Shown in pieces: positions 20,105 to 31,885 of a stretch of DNA of 64,000 nucleotides. The notes beneath the pieces were generated by a model. It made no database searches. It was not told the origin of the DNA and saw only the letters and a list, made by a program, of their open reading frames with translations. Each line of letters opens with the position of its first letter. Within the stretch, counting starts at the first letter, position 1. The position numbers and the translations under genes were made by a program. Origin of the DNA: Lysobacter sp. Root494 (GTDB lineage Bacteria; Pseudomonadota; Gammaproteobacteria; Xanthomonadales; Xanthomonadaceae); contig NZ_LMFH01000005.1 of NCBI RefSeq assembly GCF_001427225.1, positions 389,045-453,044 on the forward strand. Reading direction: 5' to 3'.

Positions 20105-22759
20105 ATGATCTTGTGCACGACGCAGAAGAAGCTGCTGTCATTGGCCGTAGCGGCTGTCCTGGGCACGCTGGCGGCGTCGCCCGCACTGGCGCAGGAGGGT
20201 GCGGCTGCCGCGCAGGCCCAGGCGCCAGCCACGCCGGACGAAGACAAGGCCACGACGCTGTCCGAACTGGTAGTGACCGCGCAGAAACGCGAGGAAACCA
20301 TGCAGGACGTGCCGATTTCGCTCACCGCCTTGCCCGAGCAGCTGCTGCGCGACAACGGCGTGCGCGACATCAAGGACATGCAGGTCCTGGTGCCCGGCCT
20401 GACGGTGACGAGCACCCAGAACGAAGCCATCACGACGGCGCGCATCCGCGGCATCGGCACGGTGGGCGACAACGCCGGCCTGGAATCGTCGGTCGGCGTC
20501 GTGATCGATGGCGTATACCGGCCGCGCAACAGCGTCGGCTTCGGCGACCTCGGCGAACTCGAACGTATCGAAGTGCTGAAAGGCCCGCAGGGCACCGTCT
20601 TCGGCAAGAACACCTCCGCCGGCGTGATCAACGTGATCACCCGGCGGCCCGGCTATGAAACGGGCGTCGAAGGCGAATTCACCGTCGGCAACTACGGTGC
20701 GCTCGGCGTGTCGGGTGCCTTCAATACCGCGCTCGGCGACAACGCCGCGATGCGCGTGTACGCCGCCAAGCGCAAACGCGACGGTTTCATGGACGTGCAT
20801 ACCGGCGCCGGTCCGCGCCAGGAAGAGGAAGACGGCGACCAGAACTTCCACTCGCTGCGCGGCCAGTTGCTGCTGGAGCCTACCGAGAACCTCGACATCC
20901 TCCTGATGGCCGACTTCACCAGTCGCGAAGAGAACTGCTGCGCGGCCGCGACCATCGTGCGTGGCGCGACCGCCGCGATCGTCGATGCGCTGGCGGCGGA
21001 CGAAGGCGTGGCGCCGGCGGGAACGGATCCCTTCGACCGCCAGACCTGGAGCAACCGCAGCACCGAGCAGGACATCAAGGACAAGGGCGTGCAGGGCGAG
21101 GTCAACTGGATCACGCCGTGGTTCGGCGGAGCCACGCTGACCTCGATCACCGCGTCGCGCGAGTGGGATTCGATCAACGGCCTGGACTTCGACTTCACCA
21201 GCGCGGACATCCTGTATCGCAATCCCGATGAAGACGAATCGCTGACGGCGTTCGAGACCTTCAGCCAGGAATTCCGCCTGACCGGCTCGACCGAGCGCCT
21301 CGACTGGATGGTGGGTGCGTTCTATTCGGACGAGGACCTGGACCGCAACGATTCCTATCGCGTCGGTGCCGCGTACGAGCCGTACCTGTCGACGCTGGTG
21401 GGATCGCGGGTGTTCAGTGCCTTGGCAGCGATGGGCCTGCCGGTCAACGCGGCCAATCCCGCGACGTTCCTTTCACAGGTGAGCGGACAGCCGTTCGGCA
21501 CGAATTTCACTGGCCTGGGTGCATTGGACGAACACCGGCAGAACTCCAAGAGCAAGGCGCTTTTCACCAACAACACCTGGCACGCCACCGACGCGCTCGA
21601 CCTCACGCTTGGCCTGCGTTACACGCAGGAAGACAAGGAGCTCGACTCCGTCTTCAGCAACCCGAACGGCAGCATCGGTTGCGGATCGGTGCTGGCCAAC
21701 CCTGGGGTGCGCGTCGGCACGGCGCTGTCGCAACGCATTCCGAACTGGGCATCGCTCCCGGCGGCCCAGCAAGCGGCAATCATCAACGCGGTCGCGCCAA
21801 CCATCGCGGGCTTCATGTGCCTGCCGTGGGCCAACGCGCTGCACAACGGCCGCGTGACGCACCAGGAGCGCACCGAAAAGGAATGGTCGGGCACGTTCAA
21901 GGCGGCGTATCGCTGGAACGAGAACTGGATGACGTATTTCTCCGCGGCGCGCGGCTATAAGGCGGGCGGCTTCAACCTGGATCGCGTGCAGTCGGCCGAT
22001 GGATTGTCTAGCAGCGGTTCCGGCGTGATACCGGTGGATGACACGTCCTTCCCGGGCGAGTTCGTCGACAGCTACGAGCTCGGCGCGAAGACGACGTGGG
22101 CCGGCGGCAACCTGCTGTTGAACGCGACGTTGTTCCATCAGACGTATAGCGACTTCCAGCTCAACAGCTTCCTGGGCACCAGTTTCGTCGTGCGGTCGAT
22201 TCCCGAAGTCGTGTCGCAGGGCCTGGACACCGAAATCCTGTGGCAGACCGGCATCAAGGGGCTGAGCTTCCAGGGCGGCCTGACGTATGCGGATACGAAG
22301 TACGGGGACGAGCGTCCGACCGCGGAATTCAGCGACACGCCGGCAACCGCGCCGGGCTCGCTGTACAAGCTGCCGGGCAGCCAGGCCAGCTTCGCGCCGA
22401 AGTGGTCGGGGTCGGGTTCGGTGACTTACGAATGGGGCTTCGGTAACGACCTCGTGGCGCGCTTCAATCTCGGCGCCAAGTACATGTCCGAATACAACAC
22501 CGGTTCGGACCTGGACGTTGAGAAACAGCAGGACGCCTACACCGTCGTCAACGCCCGCGCGGGCGTCGGCAGCCGCAACAAGCGCTGGAGCGTCGAGCTG
22601 TGGGCGCAGAACCTCACCGATGCGGAATACATGCAGGTGGCGTTCGACGCTCCGTTGCAGGCACCGGGTACGTCGCTGCCGGGCGATCCGCTCAATTCGT
22701 ACAACGCGTTCCTCGGCGCGCCGCGTACATACGGGCTGACGTTCCGCGTGACCTATTGA
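20105..22759 (+). CDS. TonB-dependent outer-membrane receptor 1
   Basis: 884 residues from the ATG at 20105, preferred because it begins a clean signal peptide ([29 protein letters not shown]). The TonB-box-like [11 protein letters not shown] follows at about residue 57, then the plug domain ([18 protein letters not shown]...GIGTVGD...[45 protein letters not shown]) and a 22-strand barrel ending in a terminal aromatic (RVTY). It transports a ligand across the outer membrane using TonB-ExbBD energy. The ligand is unknown; no siderophore, polysaccharide or vitamin genes adjoin it. Monocistronic with a strong terminator, divergent from mutS. Confidence 0.93.
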   Translation: MILCTTQKKLLSLAVAAVLGTLAASPALAQEGAAAAQAQAPATPDEDKATTLSELVVTAQKREETMQDVPISLTALPEQLLRDNGVRDIKDMQVLVPGLTVTSTQNEAITTARIRGIGTVGDNAGLESSVGVVIDGVYRPRNSVGFGDLGELERIEVLKGPQGTVFGKNTSAGVINVITRRPGYETGVEGEFTVGNYGALGVSGAFNTALGDNAAMRVYAAKRKRDGFMDVHTGAGPRQEEEDGDQNFHSLRGQLLLEPTENLDILLMADFTSREENCCAAATIVRGATAAIVDALAADEGVAPAGTDPFDRQTWSNRSTEQDIKDKGVQGEVNWITPWFGGATLTSITASREWDSINGLDFDFTSADILYRNPDEDESLTAFETFSQEFRLTGSTERLDWMVGAFYSDEDLDRNDSYRVGAAYEPYLSTLVGSRVFSALAAMGLPVNAANPATFLSQVSGQPFGTNFTGLGALDEHRQNSKSKALFTNNTWHATDALDLTLGLRYTQEDKELDSVFSNPNGSIGCGSVLANPGVRVGTALSQRIPNWASLPAAQQAAIINAVAPTIAGFMCLPWANALHNGRVTHQERTEKEWSGTFKAAYRWNENWMTYFSAARGYKAGGFNLDRVQSADGLSSSGSGVIPVDDTSFPGEFVDSYELGAKTTWAGGNLLLNATLFHQTYSDFQLNSFLGTSFVVRSIPEVVSQGLDTEILWQTGIKGLSFQGGLTYADTKYGDERPTAEFSDTPATAPGSLYKLPGSQASFAPKWSGSGSVTYEWGFGNDLVARFNLGAKYMSEYNTGSDLDVEKQQDAYTVVNARAGVGSRNKRWSVELWAQNLTDAEYMQVAFDAPLQAPGTSLPGDPLNSYNAFLGAPRTYGLTFRVTY

Positions 22760-22776
22760 TCACCACGTGATGCACG

Positions 22777-22804
22777 ACGGCCCGCCGCAATGGCGGGCCG
22801 TTTT
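22777..22804 (+). terminator. Rho-independent terminator of TonB receptor 1
   Basis: ACGGCCCGCC (22777-22786) pairs with GGCGGGCCGT (22792-22801) around a 5-nt loop and runs into TTTT. 17 nt after the stop codon. Confidence 0.85.
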
Positions 22805-22833
22805 ATTTCAGTGCTGCGGCTATAGTTGCGCGC

Positions 22834-23331
22834 ATGACTGGAACTTCCGATGCCGACCTCCAGCAGGTCGCGCGACAGTTGGGCGAAACCGCGCTCGCAG
22901 GCCACCACACGCTGGTCACCGCCGAGAGTTGCACCGGCGGCTGGATAGCGAAGGTGCTGACCGACATCGCCGGGTCCTCGGCGTGGTTCGAATGCGGCAT
23001 CGCGGCCTACAGCTACGAATCCAAGCAGGCCTTGCTGGGCGTGCGACCCGAGACCCTGGAGCACTTTGGCGCGGTCAGTCGCGAAGCCGTGCTCGAGATG
23101 GTGTCCGGTGCGCTGGTGCATTCGGGGGCAACGCTTGCAGTCGCCGTGACCGGCATCGCCGGGCCCTCGGGCGGCACCGATGACAAGCCGGTCGGGACGG
23201 TCTGGGTCGCATGGAAGCGGAGAGGGGGTTACGCGACCGCCGAGGTCCTCCATTTCGACGGCGACCGCGAGGCCGTGCGGCGGCAGACCGTCGCGGCGGC
23301 GCTGCTGGGACTGCTTCGCCTGGCCGGGTAA
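22834..23331 (+). CDS. pncC: Nicotinamide-nucleotide amidase (CinA C-terminal family)
   Basis: Stand-alone CinA C-terminal domain (PncC/YgaD family), which deamidates nicotinamide mononucleotide to nicotinate mononucleotide in NAD recycling. 165 residues with the family motifs TAESCTGGWIAKVLTDIAGSSAWFECGI, YESKQALLGV and AVTGIAGPSGGTDDKPVGTVW. It lacks the N-terminal MoCF-like domain of full CinA. It stands just upstream of lexA-recA, the neighbourhood in which pncC/cinA is found in many bacteria. The start is supported by the conserved N-terminus. Confidence 0.93.
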   Translation: MTGTSDADLQQVARQLGETALAGHHTLVTAESCTGGWIAKVLTDIAGSSAWFECGIAAYSYESKQALLGVRPETLEHFGAVSREAVLEMVSGALVHSGATLAVAVTGIAGPSGGTDDKPVGTVWVAWKRRGGYATAEVLHFDGDREAVRRQTVAAALLGLLRLAG

Positions 23332-23347
23332 GTTCGAAGCGAGGGGC

Positions 23348-23377
23348 TTGCTTTCTGTAAAAGACCGTTAGTAGTAT
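23348..23377 (+). promoter_or_regulatory. Putative lexA promoter
   Basis: TTGCTT at 23348-23353 and TAGTAT at 23372-23377 with an 18-nt spacer. The -10 lies inside the LexA palindrome and ends 8 nt before the ATG, implying a leaderless or near-leaderless lexA mRNA. Confidence 0.55.
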
Positions 23378-23386
23378 TACTACTAA
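23368..23386. promoter_or_regulatory. LexA operator overlapping the lexA start codon
   Basis: TTAGTAGTATTACTACTAA: arms TTAGTAG and CTACTAA around TATTA, fitting the TTAG-N6-TACTA operator described for Xanthomonas and Xylella LexA. Its last base is the A of the lexA ATG, so it covers the proposed -10 and transcription start and would give tight autorepression. Confidence 0.92.
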
Positions 23387-24015
23387 TGAACCTGACCGAC
23401 ACCCAGCGCGCCATCCTGGCGCTCATCACCGAGCGGATCGAGAGCGAGGGCATGCCGCCGTCGCAGACCGAAATCGCGACGGCCTTCGGTTTCAGCAGCG
23501 TCCGCGCGGCGCAATACCACCTCGAGGCGCTGGAGCGCGCCGGCGCGATCCAGCGCATCCCGGGGCAGGCCCGCGGTATCCGTTTGACCCAGGCGCCGGT
23601 TCGCGCACCCGCGGCGAATGACGATGCCTTGCGGCTGCCGGTGCTCGGCCGGGTGGCCGCCGGTCTGCCGATCGGAGCCGGCGCGGACCTCGAAGCGGAC
23701 GACTACGTCCTGCTCGACAAGAACTTCTTCGCCCCCGCGCCGGACTACCTGCTCAAGGTCAAGGGCGACTCGATGCGCGACGAGGGCATCTTCGACGGCG
23801 ACCTGATCGGCGTGCACCGCACCGCGAGCGCGCGCAACGGCCAGATCGTGGTCGCGCGCATCGACGACGAAATCACCGTGAAGCTGCTGAAGCTTGGCAA
23901 GGACCGCATCCGCCTGCTGCCGCGCAATCCCGATTACGCGCCGATCGAAGTGCTGCCTGACCAGGACTTCGCGATCGAAGGCCTGTATTGCGGCCTGGTG
24001 CGGCCGAACCGATGA
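23386..24015 (+). CDS. lexA: LexA repressor (SOS regulator)
   Basis: 209 residues. N-terminal winged-helix domain (TDTQRAILALITERIESEGMPPSQTEIATAFGF, then the recognition segment SSVRAAQYHLEALERAGAIQR) and C-terminal S24 self-cleavage domain. The scissile bond is A92-G93 in RVAAGLP, the nucleophile is S129 in KGDSMRDEG and the general base is K166 in TVKLLK, so the protein is expected to autocleave when stimulated by RecA filaments. The recognition helix reads SSVRAAQYH, unlike the E. coli LexA equivalent, in keeping with the different operator seen upstream. Followed after 169 bp by recA. Confidence 0.97.
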   Translation: MNLTDTQRAILALITERIESEGMPPSQTEIATAFGFSSVRAAQYHLEALERAGAIQRIPGQARGIRLTQAPVRAPAANDDALRLPVLGRVAAGLPIGAGADLEADDYVLLDKNFFAPAPDYLLKVKGDSMRDEGIFDGDLIGVHRTASARNGQIVVARIDDEITVKLLKLGKDRIRLLPRNPDYAPIEVLPDQDFAIEGLYCGLVRPNR

Positions 24016-24184
24016 GTGCGTGGACCGCCACGGGGTTTTCCTACCTGACTTCGCGAAAGGTCCTGATTTCCGCGGAAGCTGGCTTCGATAAAACTTTTTT
24101 GCACCGGATCGCCAGCGTCTCAGCCCGTGCGATACGCGCCGACTAACCTGCTGCCAACCAAACACGAACCAAGGAACCGCCACG

Positions 24185-25222
<1,038 letters not shown>

Positions 25223-25245
25223 GTCGAGCCGCAGGTAAGCCACGC

Positions 25246-25737
25246 TTGGAAGACTCTCCCGACAGCACCGATCGCAAGCCGCAACGCCGCAGGGCGGCGT
25301 TGAGCGCGACGCAACGGGCATTAGGGCTGCTTACCCGGCGCGAACACTCACGGAAGGAGCTCACTCGCAAGCTCACCTCGCGTGGCATGGATGCCGCTGA
25401 GGTCGAAACAGCTGTCGAAAAGCTTTCCCGCGACGGCTGGCAGGACGACTCCCGGTTTGCCCAAAGTCTCGTACGCGCCCGGAGCTCCGGTGGTTACGGG
25501 CCATTGCGAATCCGGGCGGAACTCACTACCCACGGATTGAACCGCGAAATTATTGCGGCTGCCCTGGAAACCTTCCATGGCGACTGGGCCGAAAATGCCT
25601 CCGACCTCGTCCGTCGGCGTTACGGCCCAGTCGCCGCCCTTGACCTGAACCAGCGGCGCAAGGCCGCTGATTTCCTGCTCCGTCGTGGATTCGATGCCGC
25701 CAGCATCCGTGCGGCCACGCGTATCGAAGCCGACTGA
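25246..25737 (+). CDS. recX: Regulatory protein RecX
   Basis: Inhibitor/modulator of RecA filaments. 163 residues, helical three-repeat RecX fold, with [52 protein letters not shown] and [15 protein letters not shown] motifs. The best start is a TTG at 25246 with AGGT about 8 nt upstream; another TTG at 25297 would remove 17 charged residues that are poorly conserved in the family, so the N-terminus is uncertain. Directly follows recA and is probably co-transcribed with it. Confidence 0.93.
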   Translation: MEDSPDSTDRKPQRRRAALSATQRALGLLTRREHSRKELTRKLTSRGMDAAEVETAVEKLSRDGWQDDSRFAQSLVRARSSGGYGPLRIRAELTTHGLNREIIAAALETFHGDWAENASDLVRRRYGPVAALDLNQRRKAADFLLRRGFDAASIRAATRIEAD

Positions 25738-25908
25738 TCACCGCCGAAGCGGCAAAGCGCAAGGCTCCAAGTCGCGGGCCTGACACCGATCGTTATCCCG
25801 CCTGCTACGCTAGACGGCTTTCTGGGTTGCCTGCTCGGTCTTCCGCCGCCATCTTGTCGGAAGCCGGGTCATCGCAACCCGTCCAGCCCCTTTGAACCCG
25901 TGCCAGGC

Positions 25909-28572
<2,664 letters not shown>

Positions 28573-28723
28573 TGCTGAATGTGGTAAGTGACAGGGGGCG
28601 TCGAACTTTCCGGCCGTTTTCGCGGTCCATGGAAAGCCGGCGTTGTTTTCAGGAAGTAAGGCGTCCTTGGAGGGAAATGGGCGCCCTGACCGGCGATCTT
28701 GGCCGGTATCGAGGAGATTTTGC

Positions 28724-28927
28724 ATGCTTATCCTGACGCGTCGCGTCGGCGAGACTTTGATGATCGGTGACTCCGTTACGGTCACCGTGCTCGGTGTAAA
28801 GGGCAACCAGGTGCGTATTGGAATTAATGCGCCGAAGGATGTCGCGGTCCATCGCGAGGAGATCTACCAGCGCATCCAGCGCGGGGAAGGCAACTCGGAA
28901 GAGGATCGAAAGGGCGAAGCCAGCTAA
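28724..28927 (+). CDS. csrA: Carbon storage regulator CsrA/RsmA
   Basis: 67 residues beginning [34 protein letters not shown], the invariant CsrA core, with the RNA-binding R44-type region [12 protein letters not shown] and a short hydrophilic tail. Post-transcriptional regulator that binds GGA motifs near ribosome sites. The ATG at 28724 is preceded by GAGGAGA. The 151-bp leader region contains five GGA triplets (28631, 28652, 28669, 28673, 28713), one of them in the Shine-Dalgarno sequence, so autoregulation is plausible. Follows alaS, as in other gammaproteobacteria, and precedes a serine tRNA. Confidence 0.98.
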   Translation: MLILTRRVGETLMIGDSVTVTVLGVKGNQVRIGINAPKDVAVHREEIYQRIQRGEGNSEEDRKGEAS

Positions 28928-28943
28928 AACGTTTGCCGCCCAT

Positions 28944-28967
28944 GCGCAGAGCCGTTATGCTCTGCGC
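28944..28967 (+). other. Hairpin between csrA and tRNA-Ser
   Basis: GCGCAGAGC and GCTCTGCGC form a perfect 9-bp stem with a 6-nt loop, 17 nt after the csrA stop and 17 nt before the tRNA. There is no T-run; it may protect or mark the csrA 3' end before tRNA processing. Confidence 0.5.
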
Positions 28968-28983
28968 CCCGCGAAGTTACCGC

Positions 28984-29076
28984 GGAGACTTGCCCGAGAG
29001 GCCGAAGGGGCTCCCCTGCTAAGGGAGTATGGGGTCAAAAGCTCCATCGAGGGTTCGAATCCCTCAGTCTCCGCCA
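28984..29076 (+). tRNA. tRNA-Ser (anticodon GCT)
   Basis: 93-nt class II tRNA with long variable arm. Acceptor GGAGACT pairs with AGTCTCC, discriminator G, encoded CCA; anticodon stem CTCCC/GGGAG with loop CTGCTAA (anticodon GCT, reading AGC/AGT); T arm GAGGGTTCGAATCCCTC. Confidence 0.96.
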
Positions 29077-29094
29077 GTTTTTATCGCTGAAGGT

Positions 29095-29123
29095 TTGACG
29101 AAACGATAACAACTGAGCATAAT
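29095..29123 (+). promoter_or_regulatory. Putative promoter of tRNA-Arg
   Basis: TTGACG at 29095-29100 and CATAAT at 29118-29123 with an optimal 17-nt spacer; the expected start lies about 10 nt before the tRNA 5' end. Five of six consensus bases in each hexamer. Confidence 0.75.
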
Positions 29124-29139
29124 TTCGCTTCTAGCTTTT

Positions 29140-29216
29140 GCGCCCGTAGCTCAGCTGGATAGAGCACCAGGCTACGAACTTGGTGGTCGGGAGTTCGAAT
29201 CTCTCCGGGCGCGCCA
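29140..29216 (+). tRNA. tRNA-Arg (anticodon ACG)
   Basis: 77-nt cloverleaf: acceptor GCGCCCG/CGGGCGC, D arm GCTCAGCTGGATAGAGC, anticodon stem CCAGG/CTTGG with loop CTACGAA (anticodon ACG, A34 expected to be inosine, reading CGN except CGG), T arm with GTTCGAATC, discriminator G and encoded CCA. Confidence 0.96.
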
Positions 29217-29222
29217 TACAAG

Positions 29223-29261
29223 CAAAAGGGCCGACGAGCAATCGTCGGCCCTTTTGTTTTT
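29223..29261 (+). terminator. Strong terminator after tRNA-Arg
   Basis: A perfect 15-bp stem (29223-29237 with 29242-29256) closed by a GCAA tetraloop and followed by five Ts. Because the stem includes an AAAA/TTTT base, it could also stop the convergent hydrolase transcript. Confidence 0.92.
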
Positions 29262-29295
29262 GGCGTCGTTTGCGTTTTGTGTATCGGTGATTGAG

Positions 29296-30141
29296 TCAAA
29301 GCGGGCGCAGCAGCGAGCTGACGACTGCCTGCGGTTGCTTCATCCATTCGAAATGCCCCGCACGCGTTCCCAACGCAAGCCGATCCAGGCTGTCGATACG
29401 ACGACGCGAGCGCGGCAGCTTCGACAACAGGTAGCGAGTTGAACTCGCAGGTGCCATCCAGTCTTCCATCAATGCAACGGCATGCGCGTCGACGACAACC
29501 TGCTTCATCGCTGCTTCGATATCGAACGTCAGTCCTTCCGCTATGTAGCGGCCGCTCAGTGCGCTGCGCGCCCAGTCGTGAATCAGACGGCGCGACTCGT
29601 TGCCGCCGAAGCCAACGCTGCGCCCCGGCAGGAAACCCCGCCGGTCGGCCAGCCAAGGAAGAAAGCGATAGGCCATCGGCAACCACCACTTGTTCCGCGG
29701 CGGAAATGCGCCCCAATACGGTGAGCCGCTGGCGACCAGCCAGAGTTGGGATGCACTCCCGGGCGCCAGGCCGAGATGGCAACAGGCGAGCTGCCCACCC
29801 AGGCTGTGACCGCCGAGGATGCGCGGGAGGCCATCGAGATGCCGAGCGATCGCCGCTTCGCTTGCCGGCAGGTCATGCATGAGCACTTCGCGATAACCCC
29901 AGTCGACGCCCCGTGCGGGACGCACGCTGCTCGAGCCATTGCCGCGCCAGTCGTGAAGGAAGACGGCGATGCCGTTCGCAGCCGCTTCCTGCGCAAACAC
30001 CAGATAGTGCTTCGCGGCGACGCCCATCGCCGGCAACCAGAACAATCGCGCATTCGGTCGCTCGGGGGCGACGGCCAGCAGCTGCCACGTGTGCCCATCC
30101 TTGGCCTGGACATCGATGCTCTGAACCGGAAGCTCATGCAT
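29296..30141 (-). CDS. Alpha/beta-fold hydrolase (COG4757-like)
   Basis: 281 residues from the ATG at 30141. Serine-hydrolase signature GGHSLGGQ with nucleophile S113, an oxyanion-region HDWRGNGSS at about 63-71, and the likely catalytic His in TRAGHFEWM close to the C-terminus. This resembles the predicted alpha/beta hydrolase group COG4757. The start lies inside the end of thiD (8-nt overlap), so it is translationally coupled to thiD. No signal peptide: cytoplasmic. Substrate unknown; the link to thiD is positional only. Confidence 0.85.
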   Translation of the reverse strand: MHELPVQSIDVQAKDGHTWQLLAVAPERPNARLFWLPAMGVAAKHYLVFAQEAAANGIAVFLHDWRGNGSSSVRPARGVDWGYREVLMHDLPASEAAIARHLDGLPRILGGHSLGGQLACCHLGLAPGSASQLWLVASGSPYWGAFPPRNKWWLPMAYRFLPWLADRRGFLPGRSVGFGGNESRRLIHDWARSALSGRYIAEGLTFDIEAAMKQVVVDAHAVALMEDWMAPASSTRYLLSKLPRSRRRIDSLDRLALGTRAGHFEWMKQPQAVVSSLLRPL

Positions 30142-30943
30142 CGCGCATGGCTCCGAAATGATCGAGCACGACGATATCGCTGCGTCCGGGGCGGTAGCCA
30201 CCACGCAGTGCCGCGTGCACGTAATCGCCTGCGGCGCGGCAGGCCTCGTCAAGCGCAAGGCCTCGGCAAAGGTTGGCGGCTACTGCGGAGGCGAGCGTGC
30301 ATCCGGTGCCGTGTGCCTCGATGTCCAGCCGTGCATGGCGAAAGATGTGGATGCCGGATTGATCGGCGAGAAGGTCGACCACGTCGGTGTTGCCCGGTAG
30401 GTGTCCGCCTTTCAACAACACGGCGTTCGCGCCGCTGTTTCGCAGTCGCATGCAGGCCTCGCGCATCGCCGTTTCGTCGGATATCTCGAAATCCAGCAGC
30501 AATCCCGCTTCGGGCAGGTTGGGTGTAACCAGTGTCGCCAGTGGCATCAACCGAGTGCGCAGTGCGTCCAGTGCTTCCGGTTGCAGCAGCCGTGCGCCGG
30601 AGGTTGCCACCATCACCGGATCGATCACGACGTGCGGGGGACGATAGAGCTCCAGCGCATCGGCGACCGCGTGGATCACCCGCGCATCCGCGAGCATGCC
30701 CAGCTTCACCGCGCCAATGCGGAAGTCGTCGAAGCAGGCGTCGATCTGGGCCCGCAGGAAATCGGTGGACGGCACTTCGATCGCGGTCACGCCGCGCGTG
30801 TGCTGCGCCGTCAATGCGGCGATCGCACTGAGCCCATGCACACCATGAGCAGCGAAGGTTTTGAGGTCGGCCTGGATGCCCGCGCCACCGCCGGAATCGG
30901 AACCGGCAATGGTCAGTACGGAAGCGCAGCGCGGATCGGTCAT
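30134..30943 (-). CDS. thiD: Hydroxymethylpyrimidine/phosphomethylpyrimidine kinase
   Basis: Phosphorylates HMP and HMP-P for thiamin synthesis or salvage. 269 residues from the ATG at 30943; a GTG at 30988 would add 15 residues without family support. Ribokinase-fold motifs: VLTIAGSDSGGGAGIQADLKTF at the N-terminus, DPVMVATSGARLL in the middle and the anion hole HGTGCTLASAVAAN toward the end. Overlaps the downstream hydrolase by 8 nt. No TPP riboswitch is recognisable in the 231 bp upstream; that stretch (30944-31174) shows no other feature. Confidence 0.95.
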   Translation of the reverse strand: MTDPRCASVLTIAGSDSGGGAGIQADLKTFAAHGVHGLSAIAALTAQHTRGVTAIEVPSTDFLRAQIDACFDDFRIGAVKLGMLADARVIHAVADALELYRPPHVVIDPVMVATSGARLLQPEALDALRTRLMPLATLVTPNLPEAGLLLDFEISDETAMREACMRLRNSGANAVLLKGGHLPGNTDVVDLLADQSGIHIFRHARLDIEAHGTGCTLASAVAANLCRGLALDEACRAAGDYVHAALRGGYRPGRSDIVVLDHFGAMRDA

Positions 30944-31174
30944 ATGCAATACATCATCCGTGGGTGGCAGAGGTTCGCGTGGATGCACAGGTATCTACGA
31001 GATGACGCCTCGGGGTGCTGCGGTAGGCCCGAGCGCTCAATGCCGTGGCGATTCATCACGGGGACAGCTGCAGGATAAAGCCTGGCAGCAGCAACAGAGG
31101 TGCTGCCCGGTGGTAAGCAGCTCCACGTTCCGCATATCACGGTGTCGCGATGCCGCTGCGAATCGGCGGCGGGT

Positions 31175-31879
31175 TTACTTCCCCGAAGATGATTCCGGGC
31201 CGGCTTCTGCTGTCTGGTGTATCGCACGCCAGTGGCGGAGGGCGGCATAACTGATCCCCGTCAGGCCGGTCAGCGTTGCAGGAACGGCGAGGGCGTCGTA
31301 GCCCAGGTGACGGAAGAGCCAGGCGCCGATCACGCTTCCCGTGAAGAAGCTGCTGATGATCAGCGCACTCAGGGCCAGCCGTCGTGTTGGCAACGCCATG
31401 CCCCGCACGAAATGCCCGAGCCCGATGCCAAGATCGGTGAACATTCCGCTCAGGTGGGTCGTGCGCACCACCGAGCCGCTGAACGTCGTGGCCATCGCGT
31501 TCTGCAGTCCGCAAGCCGTTGCCGCCAGCAATGCGCCCGCGATCTGCTGCTGCTTGAACAGGAATATCGCAACGAACAGCAGGACTGACTCGATGGTCAA
31601 CACCACGCCGTAACGCCGGCCAAGCCGCAGGGTGCTGTCCTGGATGATCATCCCGCTCAGCGCCGCGCCGAGAGTGAACGCGACAGCGACGCCGAGCAGA
31701 TGCAGGGTCGCGCGCGCGTCGCCCTCTGCGATCGCTGCTCCCAGCAGGCTCGTGGTGCCAGTGAGGTGGGTGACGGCCTGATGTTCGAAGCCGAGGTAGC
31801 CGACTACGTTCACCATGCCGGCGACGCAGGCGAGCAAGCCTGCGCCGATCCACACCCAACGTGGCAGTTGCACACCCAC
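31175..31879 (-). CDS. DUF1275 (YoaK-like) membrane protein
   Basis: 234 residues with six to seven hydrophobic helices, of the DUF1275/YoaK family whose function is unknown. Family features: GMVNVVGYLGFEHQAVTHLTGTTS near the N-terminus and GLQNAMATTFSGSVVRTTHLSGMFTDLGI in the middle (paired Thr/His-containing motifs). It begins with a GTG at 31879, only 6 bp after the phoH stop, so it is the second gene of a phoH-DUF1275 unit. Family members are proposed transporters or regulators, but nothing here shows which. Confidence 0.87.
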   Translation of the reverse strand: MGVQLPRWVWIGAGLLACVAGMVNVVGYLGFEHQAVTHLTGTTSLLGAAIAEGDARATLHLLGVAVAFTLGAALSGMIIQDSTLRLGRRYGVVLTIESVLLFVAIFLFKQQQIAGALLAATACGLQNAMATTFSGSVVRTTHLSGMFTDLGIGLGHFVRGMALPTRRLALSALIISSFFTGSVIGAWLFRHLGYDALAVPATLTGLTGISYAALRHWRAIHQTAEAGPESSSGK

Positions 31880-31885
31880 GCCGGT

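Noticed and set aside
24100-24184. A LexA half-site (CTAA) before recA
   Set aside because: Only four bases of one arm match, with no TAGTA six bases away; expected by chance.
30944-31174. TPP riboswitch upstream of thiD
   Set aside because: Searched by eye on the minus strand for CTGAGA and the ACCTGATC...GGATAATGCCAGCG core; neither is present.
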